The position numbers were made by a program, and so were the translations under genes. Below the pieces are notes generated by a model that searched no databases, had not been told where the DNA came from, and was given only the letters and a program-made list of their open reading frames with translations. Below are positions 9,515 through 17,815 of a stretch of 64,000 nt of DNA, piece after piece (within the stretch, counting starts at the first letter, position 1; every line of letters begins with the position of its first letter). Source of the stretch: Umezawaea tangerina (GTDB taxonomy: Bacteria; Actinomycetota; Actinomycetes; Mycobacteriales; Pseudonocardiaceae); assembly GCF_003002815.1 (NCBI RefSeq), contig NZ_PVTF01000011.1:1-64000 (forward strand). Direction: 5' to 3'.

Positions 9515-9853
9515 GTGCGCATCGAGAGGTCGACGCGGGGGACCGTCCTGGTCGTCGCGCTGAGGGGTGAGCTGGACGGCGCCGTGGCGTCGGAGGTCCA
9601 CGACGAGCTGGACGGGCTGGTGGCCGGTGGCGGGGGAGGTGTCGCGCTGGACCTCGGCGGGATGACCTACGTCTCCAGCGCGGGCCTGAGGTTCCTGCTG
9701 CTGGTGCACCACCACGCCCGCCGCCGCGGGGTGCGGCTGGCGCTGGCCGGTGTCCGGCCGGACGTCCACGAGGTGATGGCGGCCACCGGGTTCATCGACG
9801 CGTTCGTCGTCGCGGACTCCGTGGACGACGCGGTGGAGGCGCTGGTCCGGTGA
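9515..9853 (+). CDS. STAS-domain anti-sigma factor antagonist
   Basis: This 112-residue single STAS-domain protein is of the SpoIIAA/RsbV type. The regulatory serine lies in the loop YVSSAGLRFLLL (S54/S55), the site that the partner kinase phosphorylates to switch binding off. I chose GTG 9515 over GTG 9509 because the GGGGAG at 9504-9509 would overlap the earlier start and gives a 5-base spacing for the later one. The gene lies between the AGE-type gene and glgX, overlapping glgX by 4 bp (GTGA). With the second STAS gene, the kinase and the phosphatase further on it makes a complete partner-switching set. Confidence 0.85.
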   Translation: MRIERSTRGTVLVVALRGELDGAVASEVHDELDGLVAGGGGGVALDLGGMTYVSSAGLRFLLLVHHHARRRGVRLALAGVRPDVHEVMAATGFIDAFVVADSVDDAVEALVR

Positions 9854-11920
9854 ACGCCCTCCCCGCTCCCACCAGGCCCGGCCTGTCCACCGGCCCCGGT
9901 CCCGCGCTGCCCTTCGGGGCGGCGCGGGTGCCCGGTGGCGTCACCTTCTCCGTCCACAGCAGCGGCGCCACCGCCGTCGCGCTGGTGCTGTGGCACCGCG
10001 GCGAGCGCGAGCCGTTCGCCGAACTGCCGTTCCCGCCGGAGCAGCGCGTCGGCGGCGTGTACTCCACGACCGTGCTCGGCGTGGACGCCGACGACCTGGA
10101 GTACGGCTACCGGGTCGACGGGCCGTGCGACCCCGCGGCGGGGCACCGGTTCGACCCGTCGCGGATCGTCACCGACCCCTACGCCCGCGAACTGGGCGGA
10201 GGCGAGGTGTGGGGGCGTCCGCGCGACCACGGCGACCCGCTGCCCTACCGGGCGCGGGTGCCCGACGACCGGTTCGACTGGGAGGACGACCGCCCGCCGC
10301 GGCTGGCCATGCGCGACCTGGTGGTCTACGAGGCGCACGTGCGCGGCTACACCCGCCACCGGAGCTCCGGGGTGGCCGAGCCCGGCACGTTCGGCGGGTT
10401 CGCGGAGAAGATCCCGCACCTGGTGGGGCTGGGCGTGAACTGCGTCGAGCTGATGCCGGTGTTCGAGTTCGACGAGTGCGACAACGCGGGCCGCCCGCTG
10501 CTCAACTGCTGGGGCTACAGCACCGTCGGCTTCTTCGCCCCCAAGGCGTCCTACGCCGGTGCCGCCGGGCCCGTGGTGGCGTTGAAGGACCTGGTGAAGC
10601 GCCTGCACCGCAACGGGATCGAGGTCGTGCTCGACGTGGTGTTCAACCACACCGCCGAAGGCGACGAGCGCGGACCGACGATCTCCTTCCGCGGCCTGGA
10701 CAACCGGTCGTACTACATGCTCACCCCCGGACGGGGACTACCTGAACTTCAGCGGCACCGGGAACACGTTCAACTGCAACGACCCCGTGGCGCGGGCGTT
10801 CGTGCTGGACTGCCTGCGGCACTGGGTCACCGAGTACCACGTGGACGGTTTCCGCTTCGACCTCGCCGCCATCCTCGGCCGGGCGCCGGACGGCACGCCG
10901 CTGGCCAACCCGCCGCTGCTGGAGGCGATCGCGGCCGACCCGGTGCTGCGCGACGTGCGGCTCATCGCCGAGGCGTGGGACGCCGCCGGGCTCTACCAGG
11001 TCGGCAGCTTCCCGCACTACCACCGGTGGTCGGAGTGGAACGGCCCGTACCGCGACGCGGTTCGCCGCTTCCTCAAGGGCGACCCCGGCACCACCGGCGA
11101 ACTGGCCTCGCGGCTGCTGGGCTCGCCGGACGTCTACGGCCACCGCGGGCCGCTCGCGTCGGTCAACCTGGTCACCGCGCACGACGGCTTCACGCTGCGG
11201 GACCTGGTGTCCTACAACCACAAGCACAACGAGGCCAACGGCGAGGACGGCCGCGACGGCACGGACGACGACCACTCGTGGAACTGCGGGCACGAGGGGC
11301 CCACCGACGACCCGGCCGTGCTCGCCCTGCGCGACCGGCAGGTCCGCAACGCGCTGGTGCTGCTGCTGACCAGCCGGGGCGTGCCGATGCTGACCGCGGG
11401 CGACGAGATGGGCCGCACCCAGCACGGCAACAACAACGCCTACTGCCACGACGAGCTGACCTGGGTCGACTGGCGGCTCGCCGACGAGAACGCGGACCTG
11501 GTGGGGTTCACCGCCGCGCTGGTCGCGTTCCGCGCGGCCCACCCGGCGCTGCGCCGCGACCTCCCGGTCACCGACGACCCGGACGGCGGCGTGCGCTGGC
11601 ACGGCGCGGAACCGGGGCGGCCCGACTGGTCGGTCCACAGTGGACTGCTGGCGTGCGAGCTGCACGACGAGGAGTCCGGCGACGTGGTGTACCTGGCGGC
11701 GAACAACCACTGGGAGCCCGTCGCGGTGACCCTGCCCGACTCCCCGGAAGGGCTCGGGTGGGCGCTGTTCGCCGACACCTCCCGGCCCTCGCCGCACGAG
11801 GTGTGCGCGCCGGGGGAACACCTGCCCGACGGGACCCGTCTGGAGCTGGGACCCCGTTCGACCCTGCTGCTCACCGCGCGAGCGGTGACGGCGACCACCG
11901 ACCGACGAGGTGCGAGATGA
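9850..11920 (+). pseudogene. glgX: Glycogen debranching enzyme, interrupted by a single-base frameshift
   Basis: Together the two frames encode a GH13 isoamylase/GlgX-type debranching enzyme of about 690 residues, which hydrolyses alpha-1,6 branches of glycogen. The first frame (from GTG 9850) covers the CBM48 module and first half of the barrel up to NRSYYMLTP (about nt 10728). The second frame resumes exactly at DGDYLNFSGTGNTFNCNDP (from nt 10730) and runs to the stop at 11918-11920, including the nucleophile region VDGFRFDLAA, the acid/base Glu in LIAEAWDAAGLY and the TAHDGFTL motif. One extra base in the CCCCCGG run at 10724-10730 accounts for the break. Everything downstream is intact, so the lesion is very recent, a sequencing error or, less likely, a recoded +1 site. 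It overlaps both STAS genes. Confidence 0.85.
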
Positions 11921-12237
11921 CACTGGACACGAGGACCACCGTGCGCGCGCGGACCGCGACGATCACCCTGACCGGTGACGTCGACGCCGCTTCCGCGTCC
12001 GTGCTGGACGAGGCCATCGCGGCCGCCGCGGTCAGCTCTCCGCGGCGGCTCGTGCTCGACCTGAACGCCGTGGACTACCTGTCCTCCGCGGGCCTGCGCT
12101 GCCTGGTGTTCGCGCACCAGCGGCTGGGCCGCGGGGTGGAGATCGTGCTCGCCGGGGCGCACCCCGACGTGGCGGAGACGGTGCGGCTGGCCGGTTTCGA
12201 CCGGGTGGCGACCATCGAGGACCAGGTCGGCGGGTGA
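11917..12237 (+). CDS. STAS-domain anti-sigma factor antagonist (second copy)
   Basis: This 106-residue STAS protein has the regulatory serine in YLSSAGLRCLVFAHQ (S56/S57) and the C-terminal GAHPDVAETVRLAGFDRV helix typical of RsbV/SpoIIAA relatives. The ATG at 11917 forms an ATGA overlap with the glgX stop. This start requires the second glgX frame to end at 11920, which supports that frame as the native one. The stop at 12235-12237 overlaps the GTG of the kinase gene. It differs clearly from the STAS protein at 9515, so the two may answer to different signals or partners while sharing the downstream kinase. Confidence 0.87.
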   Translation: MTLDTRTTVRARTATITLTGDVDAASASVLDEAIAAAAVSSPRRLVLDLNAVDYLSSAGLRCLVFAHQRLGRGVEIVLAGAHPDVAETVRLAGFDRVATIEDQVGG

Positions 12238-12656
12238 CCGCGCACCGGTTGGTGGTCGACGGCCTCGGCGCGCCCTCGCGGCTGGTGGCGGGGTTCGTCA
12301 GCGCGCTGGCGGCGTGCGCCGGGCTGCCGCCGCGGCAGGCGTACCGGCTGCGGCTGGCCACCGACGAGATCACCACGAACATCGCCGTCCACGGCTACCG
12401 CGACCGCGGCGGTCCGGTCGACCTGCGGGGCCGGGTCGAACCGGAGGTGGTGCGCGTGTGCATCGAGGACGAGGCGCCGCCGTTCGACCCGACCGGCCAC
12501 GACCCGGCGCCGCGCGTCGCCGCGGGGCCGACCGCCGTCCTCGGCGGGTACGGGCTGTTCCTGGCGCTGCGCAGCGTCGACCACTTCGCCTACGTCCACG
12601 TCGGCGGCCGCAACCGGACCACGCTGTGCGTGCTTCGGTGCGCGGCGGGTGGGTAG
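12234..12656 (+). CDS. Anti-sigma-factor-type serine kinase (HATPase_c, RsbW-like)
   Basis: This 140-residue protein has the GHKL ATPase fold of RsbW/SpoIIAB kinases. The N-box reads LRLATDEITTNIAVHGY, with the DE pair and Asn used in Mg-ATP binding. VRVCIEDEAPPFDP corresponds to the G1 box, with Glu-Asp-Glu instead of the common Asp-x-Gly. VLGGYGLFLALRSVD is the G2 region. Such kinases phosphorylate STAS antagonists and hold a sigma factor or other partner. Translation is coupled to the preceding STAS gene by GTGA. No sigma factor gene lies next to it, so the target is elsewhere or is not a sigma factor. Confidence 0.82.
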   Translation: MTAHRLVVDGLGAPSRLVAGFVSALAACAGLPPRQAYRLRLATDEITTNIAVHGYRDRGGPVDLRGRVEPEVVRVCIEDEAPPFDPTGHDPAPRVAAGPTAVLGGYGLFLALRSVDHFAYVHVGGRNRTTLCVLRCAAGG

Positions 12657-12658
12657 CC

Positions 12659-13882
12659 GTGGCCGTCACCAGGGCCATGCTCGTGGCCGAGACCGCCGCG
12701 CACGCCGACGAGCTGCACCGGGCGCTGACCGCGAGCGGGTTCGACGTGCGGCGGGCCAGGCCCGCGGAGCTGGCCGACCGGCCGGCGCTGCTGGACGAGC
12801 CCGACGTGGTGCTGGTCTCCGCGGCGCTGGGCCTGCAACGGGTCGCGCTGCTCGGCCAGCGGTTCGCGGGCGCGGACAAGCACCCCGCGGTGCTGGTGTT
12901 CCCCGAGGACGACCCCGGCGCGCTGGAGGCGTGCGTGCGCGGCGGGTTCGACTACGTGACACCGCCCTACCTGCCGGGGCTGCTGCGCGGCAGGCTGGTC
13001 TCCAGCCACGAACGCGGCCAGCTCGTGGGCGCGGTGGAGGCGATGGCCACGATGGCGAGCCTGCACGCCTACGAGCGGGACCTCGGCATCGCCCGCGAGA
13101 TCCAGGCCGGGTTCCTCCCCGAGCACCTGTCGGTCCCCGACGGCTGGGAGTTCGACTTCCGGTTCCGGCCCGCCCGGCACGTCGCGGGCGACTTCTACGA
13201 CGTGTTCGAGATGGTCAACGGCCGCAGGCTCGGCTTCGTCGTGGCGGACGTGTGCGACAAGGGCGTCAGCGCCGCGCTGTTCATGGCGCTCATCAGGACC
13301 CTGTTGCGGCACACCGCGGACAACACCAGCGCGTGGAACCTGATGGACGCGGCGCCGGGCCCGCTGGCGCCGGGCGGCGGCTCGCTGCCGCCCGCGCTGG
13401 GGCTGGGCGCCGGTCCGCTGGTGCAGTCCGTGGTCAGCACCAACCGCTACCTGGCCCGCAACCACCTGCGGCAGGGCTACTTCGTCACGCTGTTCTTCGG
13501 CGTGCTGGACCCGGTGTCCGGATCCCTGCTCTACATCAACGGCGGGCACAACCCACCGCTGCTGCTGCGCGGGACCGGGGAGCGCGTACCGCTGCGCCCC
13601 ACCGGTCCCGCGGTCGGCATGGCCGCCGACAGCGTCTACTCCCTCGGCCACGCCAGGCTGGACCCCGGCGACACCCTGTTCGCCTACACCGACGGCGTGG
13701 TCGACGCCCGGTCGCCGGGAGGCGCGCCCTTCGGCACCTCCCGGCTGCACGACCTGCTCGCCCCGCACCCGCCCAGCGGCCGGGAACTGCTGGAGGCGGT
13801 GGACCGCGCGCTGGCCGACCACGTGGGCGCGACCGAGCAGTTCGACGACATCACCATGCTGGCGCTGCGGAGGGCGGGGTGA
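12659..13882 (+). CDS. PP2C-type (SpoIIE/RsbU) phosphatase with degenerate receiver domain
   Basis: This 407-residue protein combines a response-regulator-like N-terminal domain (residues 1 to about 125) with a SpoIIE/RsbU PP2C phosphatase domain (from about 165). The phosphatase motifs are present: AGDFYDVFEM, VVADVCDKGVSAALFM, LFAYTDGVVDA and FDDITMLAL. The receiver is unusual. The strand that should end in the phospho-accepting Asp reads DVVLVSAALG, and the expected Thr-Lys-Pro segment reads DYVTPPY, so both the Asp and the Lys are absent. It should dephosphorylate the nearby STAS proteins and release their partners. The GTG at 12659 lies 2 bp after the kinase stop. The last 32 bp overlap the end of the convergent PKS gene. 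Confidence 0.87.
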   Translation: MAVTRAMLVAETAAHADELHRALTASGFDVRRARPAELADRPALLDEPDVVLVSAALGLQRVALLGQRFAGADKHPAVLVFPEDDPGALEACVRGGFDYVTPPYLPGLLRGRLVSSHERGQLVGAVEAMATMASLHAYERDLGIAREIQAGFLPEHLSVPDGWEFDFRFRPARHVAGDFYDVFEMVNGRRLGFVVADVCDKGVSAALFMALIRTLLRHTADNTSAWNLMDAAPGPLAPGGGSLPPALGLGAGPLVQSVVSTNRYLARNHLRQGYFVTLFFGVLDPVSGSLLYINGGHNPPLLLRGTGERVPLRPTGPAVGMAADSVYSLGHARLDPGDTLFAYTDGVVDARSPGGAPFGTSRLHDLLAPHPPSGRELLEAVDRALADHVGATEQFDDITMLALRRAG

Positions 13883-16800
13883 GGACCGCGCCCTCCGCGA
13901 GGTCGGCGACCAGGTCGGCCAGCGTCCTGCCGCCCAGCAGCAGCCGCACCGGCAGGTGCACGCCGAACTCGCGGGCGATGCCGCCGCGCAGGCCGACCGC
14001 GCGCAGCGAGTCCACCCCCAGCAGCGGCAGCGGGACATCGGCGTCCAGCGCGTCGTCGGGCACGTTCAGCGCCCGCGCGACCAGCGCCCGCACCCGCCGC
14101 CGCACGTCGGCGGGCGCCACCGCCGGAGGGGGCGCGACGACCACCCGTTCGACGCCCCGGTGCGCGGTCCCGCCCAGCCGCAGCCCGCGCAACTCGGCCA
14201 CGGTGCGGTGCGCGGCGTCCGCCAGCACCACCTCGCCGACCACCGCGCCGCCGCGGGGATCCGCGTCGAGCAGCCGCGCGTGCACCCACACCGCCGTGCG
14301 GAGGTCGCCGCGCACCCGGACCTCGGCCACCCGCGCGGCGGTCGCGCGACCGGCGACCGCCCAGCCCGCGGGCAGCGCGGCCGCGAGCGCCCGCGCGCAG
14401 CAGGCCAGCGGTGACGCGCCGACCGCCGCGGGCAGCGCGCCGACCGCCTCGCCGTCCCGCCGCCACAGCCCGGTGAACCCGGCGGCCCGGTCGTCGAGCA
14501 CCTCCTCGGCGCACCACCGGCGCACCAACGACGGCGAGAACGGCGGCAGCGGCGGTTCGCCGTTGCCGGCGCGCAGCACACCGCGCGCCCGGCCGCGCCA
14601 CCCCGCCACACCCGCGGCGCCGTCCGTGCGCACCCGCACGTCGAACACCCAGCCCGCGCCCGCCGGGGTCAGCACCGCCCGCACGGCCCGGTCCCCGTCC
14701 GGCGGCTCGTCGGTGACGACGTCCTCCAGCAGCACGTCCGCCCCCGCGACGAGACCGGCCGCGGCCGTGATCACCGGTGCCAGGAACGACAACCCGGAGC
14801 GCGGTGCGCCGGCGTCGAGGGCGTCGTCGGCCGTCAACACCTCCGCGTCGTCCTCCGCCTCCCGCGCCGAGGGCGGCAACGGCACCCCGGCCCCGGTGGG
14901 CCCGACCCAGTGGCTCTCGCGCTGCCACGGGTAGCCGGGCAGCCCCCGGACCGCGTCACCGGGTCGCGGTCGCCAGTCCGGTGTCACGCCGTGGGCGTAG
15001 GCGGCGGCGACCCCGGCGGCCAACGACGTCCGCTCGTCGGCCTCGCGGGTCAGCGTGCCGACCACCGCGACGTCCGCGCGCGTCCCCTCCACCGCGTCCT
15101 CCACGGCGTGCAGCAGCAACGGGTGCGTGCTCACCTCGACGAACAGCACCGGTCCTCCGCCTCGCAGCACGTGCTCCACCGCGTCGGCGAAGCGCACGGG
15201 TTCGCGCAGGTTCGCCCACCAGTAGTCGGCGTCCAGCCCGTCGCCCGCGACCTCGCCGGGCACGACCGTCGACACCAGCGGCACCCGGCCGCGCCCCGGT
15301 TCGAGATCGCGCAACGCGGCCAGCAGCGGTTCGCGCAGCGGGTCGACGCGCGGCGAGTGCGACGCGTAGCGCACCCGGACCTCGCGGCAGAACACCCCGC
15401 GCGCCCGCAGCGGCGCGACAACCCGTTCCAGCGCACCGGGTTCACCAGCCAGCACCGTGGAGTGCGCGCTGTTGACGACGCCGACGGACACCGCGCCGCC
15501 CGCGGCCGCCCGTGCCTGCGCCTCGCCGAGCTGCACCGCCACCATCGCGCCGGGCAGCGCGAGGTCGCGCACGAGCGCGCTGCGGCGGCACACCACGGCG
15601 GCGCCGTCCCGCAGCGACAGCGCGCCGGTCACGCACGCCGCGGCGATCTCGCCCATGCTGTGCCCCACCACGAGGTCCGGGGTCACCCCGCGGGCCTCCC
15701 ACGCCGCCGCGAGCGCCACCTGCGCCGCCCACAGCGTCGGCTGGACGACGTCCTCGCCGGACAGTTCCGCACCGGACGAGAGCAGGTCCACAGGGGACCA
15801 CCCGGTCTCGACGCGGACCGCTTCGTCGCATTCGTCCATGCGCGCCCGGAAAACCGGGTCGTGCTCGAGCAGCGACCGGCACATGCCGGGCCACTGGGAA
15901 CCCTGGCCGGAGAACACGAACACCACGCGCGGTGCCGGTCCGCTCCGCTCCCCGGTGCGCACCGAGTCGGGCGTCGCGCCGTCGAGGTGGGCGCGCAGGT
16001 CCTGCGCGACGCCGCGCGGGTCGTCGCCGACGACGGCCAGCCGGTGGCCGTGGTGCGTGCGCCGGGCGGCGGCGCCGCGGGCGAGCGCGGGCAGGTCCAC
16101 CGGGCCGTCGAGCAGGCACGCCCACGACCCGACCAGGTCCCGCAGCGCCTTCGGGTCCCGTGCCGAGAGCGGCAGCACGCACGGTCCGACCTCGACGGGG
16201 TCGGCGGCGCGGTCCGCGGTCCGGACCTCGCCGAGCACGACGTGCACGTTGGTCGCGGACAGCCCGAACGAGCTCACCCCCGCGACCGCGGGACGTCCGG
16301 TGTCCGGCCAGGGACGGCACTCGCGGGTCAGCACCAGCGGGGAGCCGGGCGCGTCGAGCACCGGGTGCGGGCGCTCCACGTGCAGCGTCGCCGGGATCGT
16401 CCGGTGGTGCACCGCGAGCGCGGCCTTCACCAGCCCGACCAGACCCGCGGCCGCCTCGGTGTGGCCGACGTTCGACTTCACCGACCCCAGTTCGCACTTC
16501 CGGTCGGCGGACCGGCCCTCGCGCAGCACCGCGTCCAGCGCGGTCAACTCCACCTCGTCGCCCTTCGGCGTGCCCGCGCCGTGCGCCTCCACCACGTCGA
16601 CGTCGCCCGGCGCCACACCCGCGTCGCGGTAGGCGGCGCGCAGCGCCCCGCACTGGCCCGCGACACCGGGCGCCGCCTGGTTGGCACTGGCCGCGCCGTT
16701 GTTGGTGGCCGCGCTGCCCAGCACCGCCGCGTACACGCGGTCGTGGTCGCGCACCGCCGCCGACAGCGGCTTGAGCACGACGGTGACCGCGCCCTCGCTG

Positions 16801-17546
16801 CGCACGTAGCCGTCCACGTCCGCGTCGCCGAACCGGCTGAGCCCGCCGGGGGAGAGGATCTCCGACTCCGACAGGCTGAAGTACAGGTCCGGCGCGAGCA
16901 GCAGGTTCACCCCGGACACCACCGCGGCGTCGGTCTGCCCCGACCAGATGTCCCGGCACGCCAGGTGCACGGCGAGCAGCGCGCTCGCGCACGTCGCCTG
17001 CACGCCCATGCTGGGGCCGCGCAGGTCCAGCAGCCGCGAGATCCGGCCGGAGGGCAGCCCCCACGACCCGGTGCCCGTCGCGGCGTCCATGTCGTACAGA
17101 CCCGCGCCGCGCACGGCGTCCCAGTAGTCCGCGGCCAGCGAGCTCGTGTAGACACCGGTCCTGCTGCCCGCGAGCCGTTCCGCGGACAGCCCGGCGTCCT
17201 CCAGCGCCTCCCACACGGTCTCCAGCATCAGCCGGTGCTGCGGGTCCAGGCGCAGCGCCTCCTCGGCGCCCATCCCGAAGAACGCCGCGTCGAACCGGTC
17301 GACCCCGGAGAGGAATCCCCCGCGCCGGGTGGCGATCCTGCCTGGTTTGCCCGGTAAGGGGTCGAACCACCGGTCCACGTCGAAGCGCTCGGCGGGGATG
17401 TCGCCGATCGAGTCCCGACCGGACACCAGCAGGTCCCACAGTTCGGCGGGGCCCCTGGCACCGGGCAGCGCGCACCCGATCCCCACCACCGCCACCGGGT
17501 CGCGTGCGTGGTCGTCGGGTCGACTCCGGCGGGTCGAGTCGGTCAT
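13851..17546 (-). CDS. Single-module type I polyketide synthase (KS-AT-DH-like-ACP)
   Basis: This is a 1231-residue type I PKS. The ketosynthase (about residues 17-440) has its nucleophile C186 in VQATCASALLAVH plus EAHGAGTPKGDEVE and KSNVGHTEAAAG for the two histidines. The acyltransferase (about 540-850) has the GHSMGE serine S630 and YASH near residue 727, the signature usually linked to methylmalonyl-CoA, although the remaining specificity motifs are not decisive. A region at about 930-1130 resembles a PKS dehydratase double hot dog, but no clear HxxxGxxxxP motif is seen. The ACP ends the protein with S1180 in GVDSLRAVG. Ketoreductase, enoylreductase and thioesterase domains are absent. 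ATG 17546 follows AGGAGGACA. The KS context (ATCASA instead of TACSSS) is unusual. Confidence 0.88.
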   Translation of the reverse strand: MTDSTRRSRPDDHARDPVAVVGIGCALPGARGPAELWDLLVSGRDSIGDIPAERFDVDRWFDPLPGKPGRIATRRGGFLSGVDRFDAAFFGMGAEEALRLDPQHRLMLETVWEALEDAGLSAERLAGSRTGVYTSSLAADYWDAVRGAGLYDMDAATGTGSWGLPSGRISRLLDLRGPSMGVQATCASALLAVHLACRDIWSGQTDAAVVSGVNLLLAPDLYFSLSESEILSPGGLSRFGDADVDGYVRSEGAVTVVLKPLSAAVRDHDRVYAAVLGSAATNNGAASANQAAPGVAGQCGALRAAYRDAGVAPGDVDVVEAHGAGTPKGDEVELTALDAVLREGRSADRKCELGSVKSNVGHTEAAAGLVGLVKAALAVHHRTIPATLHVERPHPVLDAPGSPLVLTRECRPWPDTGRPAVAGVSSFGLSATNVHVVLGEVRTADRAADPVEVGPCVLPLSARDPKALRDLVGSWACLLDGPVDLPALARGAAARRTHHGHRLAVVGDDPRGVAQDLRAHLDGATPDSVRTGERSGPAPRVVFVFSGQGSQWPGMCRSLLEHDPVFRARMDECDEAVRVETGWSPVDLLSSGAELSGEDVVQPTLWAAQVALAAAWEARGVTPDLVVGHSMGEIAAACVTGALSLRDGAAVVCRRSALVRDLALPGAMVAVQLGEAQARAAAGGAVSVGVVNSAHSTVLAGEPGALERVVAPLRARGVFCREVRVRYASHSPRVDPLREPLLAALRDLEPGRGRVPLVSTVVPGEVAGDGLDADYWWANLREPVRFADAVEHVLRGGGPVLFVEVSTHPLLLHAVEDAVEGTRADVAVVGTLTREADERTSLAAGVAAAYAHGVTPDWRPRPGDAVRGLPGYPWQRESHWVGPTGAGVPLPPSAREAEDDAEVLTADDALDAGAPRSGLSFLAPVITAAAGLVAGADVLLEDVVTDEPPDGDRAVRAVLTPAGAGWVFDVRVRTDGAAGVAGWRGRARGVLRAGNGEPPLPPFSPSLVRRWCAEEVLDDRAAGFTGLWRRDGEAVGALPAAVGASPLACCARALAAALPAGWAVAGRATAARVAEVRVRGDLRTAVWVHARLLDADPRGGAVVGEVVLADAAHRTVAELRGLRLGGTAHRGVERVVVAPPPAVAPADVRRRVRALVARALNVPDDALDADVPLPLLGVDSLRAVGLRGGIAREFGVHLPVRLLLGGRTLADLVADLAEGAVLTPPSAAPAW

Positions 17547-17586
17547 GTGCTGTCCTCCTGGGGGCGTGCGGCTCCCCGACGCGCAT

Positions 17587-17629
17587 CGCGAACGGCCCCT
17601 GGCGGCGTGCCGCGGCGGGGCCGTTCGCG
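17587..17629 (-). terminator. Nested G+C-rich hairpin between the XRE regulator gene and the PKS gene
   Basis: A 13-bp perfect stem pairs 17587-17599 (CGCGAACGGCCCC) with 17617-17629. Its 17-base loop contains a second small hairpin (GCGGC-GT-GCCGC). It lies 41 bp upstream of the PKS start and downstream of the XRE regulator gene on the same strand. It could terminate the regulator transcript or act as a leader hairpin for the PKS gene. No U-run follows, which is normal for actinobacterial terminators. Confidence 0.55.
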
Positions 17630-17815
17630 GGGCGCGGTGGGCGACCGGTCGCGGTGGCGGTGGACGTCGTCGATGACGTCGTGGGTGCGGTTCGGCGCAC
17701 GCGGACGGGCGTGCGTCCCGGTCCCGGTGCACGGGAGCTGCCCCCGAACAGGCCGTGCGCGGGTGTCCGCACCGAACGTATTCCCACAGCAGGGTTTCCG
17801 CACGAGGGGCCGATG

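Noticed and set aside
7646-9769. 707-codon minus-strand frame opposite the AGE-type gene
   Set aside because: The plus-strand protein has a coherent barrel pattern and coupled neighbours. The minus frame is repetitive His/Val/Gln/Arg-rich sequence with no domain.
10724-10732. Programmed +1 frameshifting as the explanation for the split glgX
   Set aside because: CCC-G is a slippery context, but there is no visible stimulator such as a stop codon at the site or an obvious upstream Shine-Dalgarno-like element, and GlgX is not known to be recoded. A recent mutation or sequencing error is simpler.
14910-17357. Long plus-strand frame opposite the PKS gene
   Set aside because: It is antisense to clear KS and AT domains, has no domain of its own, and its composition is that of a reverse-strand shadow.
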